Positions 54,417 to 60,945 of a stretch of 64,000 bases of DNA are shown here, one piece after another. Positions within the stretch are counted from its first letter, which is position 1. Every line of letters starts with the position of its first letter. The DNA lies in the NCBI GenBank assembly GCA_947176505.1, contig CAMWQW010000018.1, positions 20,653-84,652 of the forward strand, given 5' to 3'. The notes below the pieces were generated by a model that was not told the DNA's origin, did not search any database, and saw only the letters and a program-made list of their open reading frames with translations. Origin of the DNA: an uncultured Lachnospiraceae bacterium. GTDB lineage: Bacteria; Bacillota; Clostridia; Lachnospirales; Lachnospiraceae. Both the position numbers and the translations under genes were made by a program.

Positions 54417-56825
54417 CTACCCCATCACGACTTCCACTACATGACTACTGCCAGCCTCCTGCGGTGTAACCTTAGTAACGCTTACACCATCCACACGAAT
54501 CTCCTTGACCCCCTTCATGACATTCGCAGGATTACTTACCCTTATATCATACTCTGCCCCTCTCCAGACACGTTTCACCCGATATTCTTTCCAGTCCGCC
54601 GGAATGCATGGATTGATAATCAGCTCATCATAGTCCGGCAATATACCCAGCATATATCTGGTCGCCGAGAAGTAAGACCAACCGCCCGAACCCGTCATAA
54701 ACGGATGTCTCGCCCTTCCGAATGCACTGTGGTCTTTCCCTGCAACGAACTGACAGTAGGAATACGGCTCCGACTCTCTGACTTCAATCTTATCATTCTG
54801 CCAGTACGGACAGAGCGCATCATAAAACTTCATCGCTAAATCGCCTCGACCTCTCATACATGCCGCCGCCCAAGCCCAAGGATTCGGATGTGAAAAAATC
54901 GCACCATTCTCCTTCAGTCCCGGATACACTCTCGTGACAAATCCGATATCATCGTCCGGCACGGTGTAAGACGGTGTGTTCAGAAGAAGCCCGTAGGGTG
55001 TATACAGATACTCGTCAATCGCTGCAAGCGCCATGTCCGCCTTCTCGTCGTCTGCCGCACCGGAGAGAACTGCCCATGCATTGGACTCCAAGTGGACTTT
55101 GCCCTCCACGTCCGCCTGCGTCCCGATTTTCCTGCCGTTAGCAGTGATACCTCTGATAAACCATCTGCCGTCCCAAAGCTGCGTATTGCACACATTCTTT
55201 ACTTGATCAGCAACCGCCGTATATCTCTTTGTATCTTCCTGATTGCCTAAACGCTTAGCAAGACCGATGAACTGCTGTAACGCCCAATAGTGCAGGAAGC
55301 TGACCATGGCGCTCTCACCGCCGCCTAAGTTCAGACAGTCGTTCCAGTCGGCTCTAAGCCCCTTACAGATTCCCGTCTGTCCTACCTGTTTGGTAGAAAA
55401 ATCTAATATTCTTTTCAAATGCTCATAAACTGTTTCTGTCTCCTTACTGCCTTTCATAAATGTGTCCGCGTAAGGAAGTTTCTTAGAAGCAAAAGCAATA
55501 TCGCCCGTCTCCTTGATGTACTCCGCCACCGATGCCACAAGCCACAACGCATCATCGGAACATGCGTCCTTAATCCCGTGTATGATGCTGTCCTTGTCCG
55601 GCTCCGGAATGACCGTCGGAGACTTGAACGGTTTCGCACCCGTATTCTCCATGAACCATTCCGGCTGGAAAAGATGCAGCCCGTAACCATCACTGGTCAA
55701 TCCCCGCAACAGCTGTTCGATGCGCTCTTTGCATTTCTCCGGATTGGAATGCGGAACCGTCATCGCATCCTGCGCCGTATCTCTGTAGCCGAGCCCCACT
55801 CTTCCGCCCACCTCTATGAAAGAAGCAAACCGGGAAAACATGATATTGATTTCCGACTGGTATAATGTCCACGTGTTAATGAGCGTGTTCATCCCTTCAT
55901 TCGGCGTCTGAATCTGTAGCTTTGCACATTTATCCTCCCAATACTGCCGCAAGTCCTCATAGACTGCATCCACTGCCGAATCATCTGCATATTTGGCTCG
56001 CACACGCCTGCCTTCTTCTCTTCTGCCCTCGCCCAACATAAAGATAAGACGCACTTCTTCACCCGGCTGTAACATCAAGTCCTTCTGCAGACTGCCGCAG
56101 TGATTTCCTCCCTTTTCATAAGAAGAAAAGCACTTACCCGCTGTCACCGCCTCCGGATTCGTCTCCGTATTATATGTTCCTATGAACTTATCTCGCATAC
56201 AGTCGAAACCGTTCGGTTTGAAGTTAGCCGTAAAATACTGATACCCCTCTTCTTCGTAGAACAAGTCTTCCTCGATAATACCATCATCGTAGGACACCCC
56301 GGCGCAATACAAACTCATCTGATAATTCTGATTGTCAATCATAATGTGATGGAAAGAAAATTCCAAATAGGAGAAAACGCTTAAGTTCCGCACCTTGCCT
56401 CCTGTATTCTTAACCTTCACATCCCAGAGCTGCACTGCTTCCCCTCTGGGAATCACCATCGTCTGCGACGCCTTAATCCCCTCGTATTCACATTCGTATA
56501 CACTGTAAGACATACCGTGGCGGCAGCTATACTTTGCCCGATCAAGCGGCTTACCCACCGGCTGCCACGATATGGACCAGTAGTCCGCACTGTCATTGTC
56601 CCTCAAATATACATAAAAACCCGGTCTGTCCATCGGCACTGCATTTGCCCGAAAACGGCTGATTCGATGGTATTCCGGCGTCTTATAGAACAGATATCCA
56701 CCCGCCGTGTGATTCACCACCGAAGCCATGTCTTCCACTCCAAGATAGTTCGTCCACGAACACGGAAGGTCAACTCTGTCAATCACGTACTCCCTTTTCT
56801 CATTGTCAAAATGTCCATATTGCAT
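54417..56825 (-). CDS. chbP: GH94 phosphorylase, probable N,N'-diacetylchitobiose phosphorylase
   Basis: The 802-residue protein follows the ChbP-type GH94 pattern: MQYGHFDNEKREYVI at the start, FASFIEVGGRVGLGYRDTAQD in the middle, and the catalytic-Asp region GLRADWNDCLNLGG near residue 490. A C-terminal segment GARHPFMTGSGGWSYFS-like is also present. It matches the Vibrio chitobiose phosphorylase pattern that I recall rather than the cellobiose phosphorylase one. The reaction is chitobiose plus phosphate to GlcNAc-1-P and GlcNAc. ATG at 56825 is the homologous start; the frame extends 13 codons further. Substrate is inferred from similarity and the nag genes downstream. Confidence 0.85.
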   Translation of the reverse strand: MQYGHFDNEKREYVIDRVDLPCSWTNYLGVEDMASVVNHTAGGYLFYKTPEYHRISRFRANAVPMDRPGFYVYLRDNDSADYWSISWQPVGKPLDRAKYSCRHGMSYSVYECEYEGIKASQTMVIPRGEAVQLWDVKVKNTGGKVRNLSVFSYLEFSFHHIMIDNQNYQMSLYCAGVSYDDGIIEEDLFYEEEGYQYFTANFKPNGFDCMRDKFIGTYNTETNPEAVTAGKCFSSYEKGGNHCGSLQKDLMLQPGEEVRLIFMLGEGRREEGRRVRAKYADDSAVDAVYEDLRQYWEDKCAKLQIQTPNEGMNTLINTWTLYQSEINIMFSRFASFIEVGGRVGLGYRDTAQDAMTVPHSNPEKCKERIEQLLRGLTSDGYGLHLFQPEWFMENTGAKPFKSPTVIPEPDKDSIIHGIKDACSDDALWLVASVAEYIKETGDIAFASKKLPYADTFMKGSKETETVYEHLKRILDFSTKQVGQTGICKGLRADWNDCLNLGGGESAMVSFLHYWALQQFIGLAKRLGNQEDTKRYTAVADQVKNVCNTQLWDGRWFIRGITANGRKIGTQADVEGKVHLESNAWAVLSGAADDEKADMALAAIDEYLYTPYGLLLNTPSYTVPDDDIGFVTRVYPGLKENGAIFSHPNPWAWAAACMRGRGDLAMKFYDALCPYWQNDKIEVRESEPYSYCQFVAGKDHSAFGRARHPFMTGSGGWSYFSATRYMLGILPDYDELIINPCIPADWKEYRVKRVWRGAEYDIRVSNPANVMKGVKEIRVDGVSVTKVTPQEAGSSHVVEVVMG

Positions 56826-56881
56826 AATGCCCCATACTCCTCTCCATAATATAAGGTCACCCAATTCCTTCTTTAGATTCT

Positions 56882-56910
56882 ATTATAGAGAAGGTATCTA
56901 TCTTTGAAAA
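56882..56910 (-). promoter_or_regulatory. Probable promoter of the chitobiose operon
   Basis: TATAAT (56887-56882) on the minus strand lies about 57 bases before the chbP start. The -35 region is poor (TTTTCA or TTTCAA at 17-18 bases), as expected for a promoter that needs an activator such as the AraC-type regulator. Confidence 0.55.
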
Positions 56911-56981
56911 TAGTTTAAGATGTGATAATTTGCCTTTTCTTGGTATAGTGAATATGAACTCACAAAAAGTCTGAATCTATA

Positions 56982-57014
56982 CGAAAAAGGACACCACACA
57001 ACTGTGATGCCCTT
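56982..57014 (-). terminator. Terminator after tRNA-Leu (CAG)
   Basis: A 10-bp stem with two G-U pairs, arms GGGCATCACA and TGTGGTGTCC, is followed by TTTTTC on the minus strand. It lies just after the tRNA and before the chbP promoter. Confidence 0.75.
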
Positions 57015-57022
57015 CTTATCAG

Positions 57023-57106
57023 TGCAGGAAAAGAGACTTGAACTCTCATGGTATTGCTACCACACGGACCTGAACCGTGCGCGTCTGCCAATTCCGCCAT
57101 TCCTGC
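57023..57106 (-). tRNA. tRNA-Leu (CAG)
   Basis: The acceptor arms GCAGGAA and TTCCTGC pair, followed by discriminator A (CCA not encoded). The anticodon stem CACGG/CCGTG surrounds a loop TTCAGGT with anticodon CAG (57072-57070), and the T loop GTTCAAG is present. The long variable arm (GTGGTAGCAATACCAT) confirms a class II leucine tRNA. It reads codon CUG. Length 84 nt. Confidence 0.95.
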
Positions 57107-57117
57107 GAACAAATGTT

Positions 57118-57146
57118 ATTCTATCGTTTTTTAAGTGTAATGTCAA
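57118..57146 (-). promoter_or_regulatory. Promoter of tRNA-Leu (CAG)
   Basis: TTGACA (57146-57141) and TAGAAT (57123-57118) are separated by 17 bases on the minus strand, close before the tRNA. Confidence 0.8.
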
Positions 57147-57215
57147 GCCTATTTCTGAATCTTTCTGAATACTCTGATAAAATATGTTAAAATCAAAAAA
57201 ATCATCAAAAAACTA

Positions 57216-57244
57216 TTGACTTTTTACAAGTGTGATAGTAAGAT
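57216..57244 (+). promoter_or_regulatory. Promoter of tRNA-Leu (AAG)
   Basis: TTGACT (57216-57221) and TAAGAT (57239-57244) are separated by 17 bases, ending 23 bases before the tRNA. Confidence 0.7.
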
Positions 57245-57266
57245 ATTACTTGCGTTGTGAACGTAT

Positions 57267-57350
57267 GCGGAAGTGCTGGAATTGGCAGACAGGCTAGACT
57301 AAGGATCTAGTGTTGGAAACGACGTGAGGGTTCAAGTCCCTTCTTCCGCA
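57267..57350 (+). tRNA. tRNA-Leu (AAG)
   Basis: The acceptor arms GCGGAAG and CTTCCGC pair, with discriminator A. The anticodon stem CTAGA/TCTAG surrounds the loop CTAAGGA with anticodon AAG (57301-57303), decoding CUU and, with A-to-I editing, CUC. The variable arm TGTTGGAAACGACGTGA is long as in leucine tRNAs. It is divergent from tRNA-Leu (CAG). Confidence 0.95.
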
Positions 57351-57358
57351 GTCCTCTT

Positions 57359-57406
57359 AAAGAGTTGAAAACGTTGATTTCAGTGTTTTCGGCTCTTTTA
57401 TTTTTT
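57359..57406 (+). terminator. Terminator after tRNA-Leu (AAG)
   Basis: Arms AAGAGTTGAAAAC and GTTTTCGGCTCTT (with mismatches) are followed by a TATTTTTT tail. It could also serve the convergent mntP transcript. Confidence 0.8.
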
Positions 57407-57506
57407 GTGAATGGGATGATATTTGGGTCACTTTTTGCACAATTATGTGGGATTTGTGTTGCCTTTTCAGCCATTACCTTATCAATACTTTTGCTTTCCT
57501 TGTTTC

Positions 57507-58091
57507 TTAAATTACTCCTGCTATAAAGATTTCCAATCCGATTACAATCAATATTACGCCGCCGAGTATCGCCGCACAGTCGGAAAATCTTGTTCCGAAT
57601 TTCTTGCCGATTGTGAGTCCAATCATACATACGGCAAACGTTACCGCCGCAATAATAAGCGCACATACAGATGCCATGATAAAACCATATCCGGCAATCG
57701 TAAATCCGACAGATAACGCATCAATGGAAGTCGCCACACCCTGTACCAACAGAGCAGCTATCCCGACCTCAGGTTTTTGTGTCTCGTCACCCTGACTTCT
57801 TATTCCTTCTGATAACATTTTTCCCCCAATGAAAAGAAGCAGCACTAACGCAATCCAAGGAATCAGCTTTTCAAACGCCTGAAAATACCGTAGTATGGTA
57901 TGCACACATATCCATCCTGTCATCGGCATAAATGCCTGAAAAAAAGCAAATACTCCGGCAATACCGCACATTCTTTGCTTCTTCATGGCTGGTTCATTTA
58001 GCCCGTTTGCCAAAGACACCGAAAAGGCATCCATCGCCAATCCCACACCAAGCAGTACGCTGTTAATGAAAAATAAAATACTCCATTCCAT
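57507..58091 (-). CDS. mntP: Manganese efflux pump MntP
   Basis: MntP exports Mn(II). The 194-residue protein has six membrane helices in two DUF204-type halves; each carries the conserved Asp motif: GLAMDAFSVSLANGL near residue 17 and ATSIDALSVGFTIAG near 121. TAGGAGGG precedes the ATG. A yybP-ykoY manganese riboswitch with an adjacent terminator lies upstream, which supports the substrate assignment and regulation by manganese. Confidence 0.95.
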   Translation of the reverse strand: MEWSILFFINSVLLGVGLAMDAFSVSLANGLNEPAMKKQRMCGIAGVFAFFQAFMPMTGWICVHTILRYFQAFEKLIPWIALVLLLFIGGKMLSEGIRSQGDETQKPEVGIAALLVQGVATSIDALSVGFTIAGYGFIMASVCALIIAAVTFAVCMIGLTIGKKFGTRFSDCAAILGGVILIVIGLEIFIAGVI

Positions 58092-58110
58092 CTTTTGTCC
58101 CTCCTAATAG

Positions 58111-58271
58111 AAAAACCAAGTACAGCCTTAACTATACTTGGTCATATATCTTAAGAGAATACAGACTTCATGCATAGTTTCAGCTATACATGAGTCTCGC
58201 AATTTAAAACAAGCCAGACCGGAAGGTCAGTATGTTGACTTGCTACGATATACGCTTGCTACTCCCTCATG
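58111..58271 (-). promoter_or_regulatory. yybP-ykoY manganese riboswitch with terminator switch
   Basis: The core (58271-58189) has P1 arms CATGAG and CTCATG, the conserved GAGTAGC (58264-58258) and GTCAACATACT (58239-58229). A mutually exclusive hairpin AGACTCATGTATAG/CTATGCATGAAGTCT (58197-58163) sequesters the 3' P1 arm. A terminator with arms ACCAAGTA and TACTTGGT and T5 tail (58142-58111) follows. The segment AAACTATGC can pair with GTATAGTT of the terminator arm. Mn(II) stabilising P1 would free that segment and switch mntP on. Motifs are seen; the ON logic is inferred from pairing and family knowledge. Confidence 0.88.
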
Positions 58272-58273
58272 GA

Positions 58274-58317
58274 ATTATAGTGATTACTAATTTATCATCA
58301 AGCAGCACTTTTGTCAA
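58274..58317 (-). promoter_or_regulatory. Promoter region of the mntP riboswitch transcript
   Basis: Two overlapping sigma-A options are visible on the minus strand: TTGACA (58317-58312) with TAAATT 17 bases on, or TTGATG (58301-58296) with TATAAT (58279-58274) 16 bases on. The first would place the start upstream of the riboswitch P1; the second would begin inside it. Confidence 0.55.
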
Positions 58318-58341
58318 TTGCCTTTTATCATCATGGCGTTT

Positions 58342-59199
58342 TTATAACGGCTGTCTCTCACTCTTTCGTCCTTCCGCTGCAAATCCGACACAAATAGCCC
58401 CCTCCGGACATGCCTTGGCGCATTCGCCGCATCGGATGCATTCCGCCGAGTCCGTTGCTCTGACAGGGTCAACCTCCATCCTGCATATCTGTCTGCACTT
58501 CCCGCAGTTTATACACTTATGCTCATCCACTTTCAATCCGTATATACTGATTTTATTGAGCAGCCCGTAGATTGCGCCAAGAGGACATAAAGCCTTACAG
58601 AAAAAGCGGTAAACCAGCACACAGCCAATTACCGTTCCAATCAATATTGCCACTTTCAAGGTAAAAAGCGAACCTATCGTCTGTCTGAGCGCCTGATGGG
58701 ATAAAAGTAAAGGAACTCCGCCCTCTAATGTGCCTGCCGGACAAATATACTGACAGAAAGCCGGTTTTCCCATCCCCATGTAATCAGTAACTGCAATCGG
58801 CAGCACGATAACAAATACAACAAGAACTACATATTTGAGATACAAAAAGGCTTTTTTCAGCTTAAGTTTCGGACTCGGAATCTTATGGATTAATTCCTGT
58901 AACAGTCCAAAGGGGCAAAGCCAGCCGCAGACCGCCCTGCCTAAAAGTACACCGAAAGCCAAGAGAATCCCGACTACGTAAAAGCTGAGTTTAAAATTCG
59001 CGGAACCGTTTACAGCCTGAAGTGCTCCGATGGGACAGGCAAAAGCGGCAGCCGGGCAAGAATAGCAATTAAGTCCCGGATTACAGAACTGTTTCCATTT
59101 ACCCTGATATAACTTTCCGCCCTTAAAATTCATAAGGTAGGGATTGGAATAACCAAATGCGGCTACCTGTACTAGTTTTCTTTTAATCGAATGTTTCAT
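58342..59199 (-). CDS. NapH-like 4Fe-4S membrane protein
   Basis: This is a polyferredoxin-type integral membrane protein. It has an N-terminal Cys cluster (CNPGLNCYSCPAAAFACPIGAL near 37-58), four to five membrane helices, CGWLCPFGL, CKALCPLGA and two C-terminal 4Fe-4S sites (CINCGKCRQICRMEVDP and CIRCGECAKACPEGAI). GGAGAAGAG precedes the ATG. It follows the CXXC mini-protein and TlpA gene, so it probably passes electrons across the membrane to that exported thiol system. The donor is unknown. Confidence 0.9.
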   Translation of the reverse strand: MKHSIKRKLVQVAAFGYSNPYLMNFKGGKLYQGKWKQFCNPGLNCYSCPAAAFACPIGALQAVNGSANFKLSFYVVGILLAFGVLLGRAVCGWLCPFGLLQELIHKIPSPKLKLKKAFLYLKYVVLVVFVIVLPIAVTDYMGMGKPAFCQYICPAGTLEGGVPLLLSHQALRQTIGSLFTLKVAILIGTVIGCVLVYRFFCKALCPLGAIYGLLNKISIYGLKVDEHKCINCGKCRQICRMEVDPVRATDSAECIRCGECAKACPEGAICVGFAAEGRKSERQPL

Positions 59200-59228
59200 C
59201 TAACTCTTCTCCAAAGCAAACTCTTCCG

Positions 59229-59375
59229 CTATCCCAGCCCGATGCACTCAAAGCAGATATTGACTGCCTTATTCAGCACAATTCCCGCTTCTCCCCTGAC
59301 TACTCCGTATAAGACAAAAACGCCGGAGACTAATATTCCCCCAAGCCTTATCATCTTTTTCGCCTTACTGCTCAT
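59229..59375 (-). CDS. Small CXXC-motif membrane protein (CD1871A-like)
   Basis: This is a 48-residue protein: MSSKAKKMIRLGGILVSG at the start, one membrane helix, then RGEAGIVLNKAVNICFECIGLG with a CFEC motif near the C terminus. It resembles the CD1871A family CXXC mini-proteins of clostridia that sit between a TlpA-like gene and an NapH-like gene. Its start ATG overlaps the TlpA stop (11 bases), so translation is coupled. It is too short for most ORF finders. Probable role: a small redox partner at the membrane (inference). Confidence 0.82.
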   Translation of the reverse strand: MSSKAKKMIRLGGILVSGVFVLYGVVRGEAGIVLNKAVNICFECIGLG

Positions 59376-60006
59376 CCAGATATTCCTCCACAAACTGCTT
59401 ATATGCACCTACATCCGCACCGATTACAGAGTCGCCCACAATATTTCCATCTTTGTCAACGAATATCGTGGTCGGCACCCCGATCACATCTTTCAGGATA
59501 TCGGCAAAATCCGCGTTTACAATCATCTGCGTAAAATCCGCATCGGCGTTTAGCATAATGTTTACTGCCTGCTCACGATGTTCCGTATCCTCTTCGCCCG
59601 CAATATCAATGACCAGTCCGACTATCTGCACATTTTCCGGCATCTCCTTTGCCCACTCTCCAAGTTCAGGCATCTCTCCCACGCACGGACCGCAGAATGT
59701 TCCCCAGATATTTAACACCGTCAAATCCTTTTCGCCAAAAATATCCTCCGTAACTGTGTTACCGTCCAAATCTTTCGTCGTAAAAGAGGGCATTTTCGCT
59801 TGATCGTCCTGCTGATTCGACGCGTCGCCGTCACTTGTCAGCGTCTGATCTGCTCCGTCCATGCCGGTTTCTGTCACCATGGATTCCTCACTTGTCTGTG
59901 ACTGATTTGTCGTTGTATCATTCGTTCCGGCGCCGCATCCCGCCATCAATATGAGTGACGTAAGAAGGACGCCGCTTAATTTCATCCGTATGGTTTGTCG
60001 TTTCAT
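59365..60006 (-). CDS. TlpA-like thioredoxin-fold lipoprotein
   Basis: A lipobox MAGC ends the signal peptide. A Thr/Ser/Gln/Asp-rich linker runs to about residue 72. The AhpC/TlpA fold carries the redox motif WGTFCGPCVGEMPELGEW near residue 110 and ends with cis-Pro-containing VIGVPTTIFVDKDGN near 178. GAAGGAG precedes the ATG. It is an exported disulfide/thiol enzyme, probably fed by the downstream CXXC and NapH-like proteins. Confidence 0.9.
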   Translation of the reverse strand: MKRQTIRMKLSGVLLTSLILMAGCGAGTNDTTTNQSQTSEESMVTETGMDGADQTLTSDGDASNQQDDQAKMPSFTTKDLDGNTVTEDIFGEKDLTVLNIWGTFCGPCVGEMPELGEWAKEMPENVQIVGLVIDIAGEEDTEHREQAVNIMLNADADFTQMIVNADFADILKDVIGVPTTIFVDKDGNIVGDSVIGADVGAYKQFVEEYLDEQ

Positions 60007-60049
60007 TGCATGTCTCCTTCAGTTTTCCTTTAACATTTCTTATCAATTG

Positions 60050-60078
60050 AATATACTATAGAATTTCCATACACGCAA
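60050..60078 (-). promoter_or_regulatory. Probable promoter of the TlpA operon
   Basis: TTGCGT (60078-60073) and TATATT (60055-60050) are 17 bases apart on the minus strand, about 45 bases before the start of the TlpA gene. Confidence 0.6.
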
Positions 60079-60134
60079 TGCTTTTCGTCGTGACAACTTT
60101 CCCTGTGGCTTCGCGTTGTATTTCCTTTACACAC

Positions 60135-60818
60135 TCATCTTTCTGTCAATCTGCCGTCTTTCATATTCAGAATCCTGTCGCATTCTCCCGTCAACGACTC
60201 ATTATGGGTGATCATGATAACTGTCTGCCCAAAGTCTCTGACCGCGCTCGTTAAAAGCTCCATCACATCATCCGTTGAAGACGAGTCAAGATTGCCCGTC
60301 GGTTCATCCGCCAGAATAATGGCTGGTGTAGAAATCAGCGCACGTGCAATCGCCACCCTCTGCTGCTGTCCGCCGGAAAGTTCCGAGGGAAGTCTGTTCT
60401 CCAAGCCTGCTAATCCAAGCGTGTCCATAATCCTGCCAAGCAACTCCTTGTCTTCCAGATGCCCGCCAATCTGCACCGGCAGCACAATATTCTCATATAC
60501 CGACATCACGGAAATCAAATTGTAATTCTGAAAAACAAAACCGATTCTTTTACGCCGAAACTCTGTCAGCGCATCGCTTGACAACTTCCCGATATCTTCC
60601 CCCTCTATATAGATTTCGCCGGAAGTAGGTCGATCCAAGCCTCCGCAGACATTTAAAAGCGTGCTCTTACCGCTTCCCGAAGCGCCCACGACCGCCACAA
60701 ATTCACCTCTGTTTATCACAGTGTTCACATGATCTAAAGCATTCACCACATTTTCACCTTCGCCGTACTGACGGCATACATTCATTAATTCCACTACTTT
60801 TTCTTTCTTCATTGTCAT
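60135..60818 (-). CDS. ABC transporter ATP-binding protein (MacB/LolD type)
   Basis: This is the ATPase of a FtsX-type exporter. Walker A GASGSGKSTLLN is near residue 42, LSGGQQQRVAIARAL near 145, and Walker B ILADEPTGNLDS near 168. The 227-residue length is normal. AGGAGAAAAGG precedes the ATG. The large FtsX permease is encoded upstream with a gap of 127 bases. The substrate is unknown; antimicrobial-peptide or lipid export is typical for the family. Confidence 0.93.
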   Translation of the reverse strand: MTMKKEKVVELMNVCRQYGEGENVVNALDHVNTVINRGEFVAVVGASGSGKSTLLNVCGGLDRPTSGEIYIEGEDIGKLSSDALTEFRRKRIGFVFQNYNLISVMSVYENIVLPVQIGGHLEDKELLGRIMDTLGLAGLENRLPSELSGGQQQRVAIARALISTPAIILADEPTGNLDSSSTDDVMELLTSAVRDFGQTVIMITHNESLTGECDRILNMKDGRLTER

Positions 60819-60859
60819 CCGCCTTTTCTCCTATCATTATTTATGCTGCCGTTATATTT

Positions 60860-60910
60860 TTCTATTCCCGCGAGCAACGAGCCAAGCGATTGTTTGCAAA
60901 CATTTGCCTT
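60860..60910. repeat. Imperfect palindromic element between the ABC genes
   Basis: The gap between permease and ATPase holds the palindrome TGTTTGCAAACA within GC-biased flanks (CGAGCAACGAGCCAAGCG). Its look resembles the small REP-like elements seen at 18078 and 40140, but the sequences are not the same and I cannot test genome copy number. Confidence 0.35.
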
Positions 60911-60945
60911 AAACCCACACTCGATTCGCAACGTTAGAAACAACA

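Noticed and set aside
57307-57666. Minus-strand open frame of 119 residues ending across tRNA-Leu (AAG)
   Set aside because: It overlaps mntP and the tRNA. The stretch AEKATQIPHNCAKSDPN looked like the end of an integrase, but nothing else supports a mobile-element remnant.
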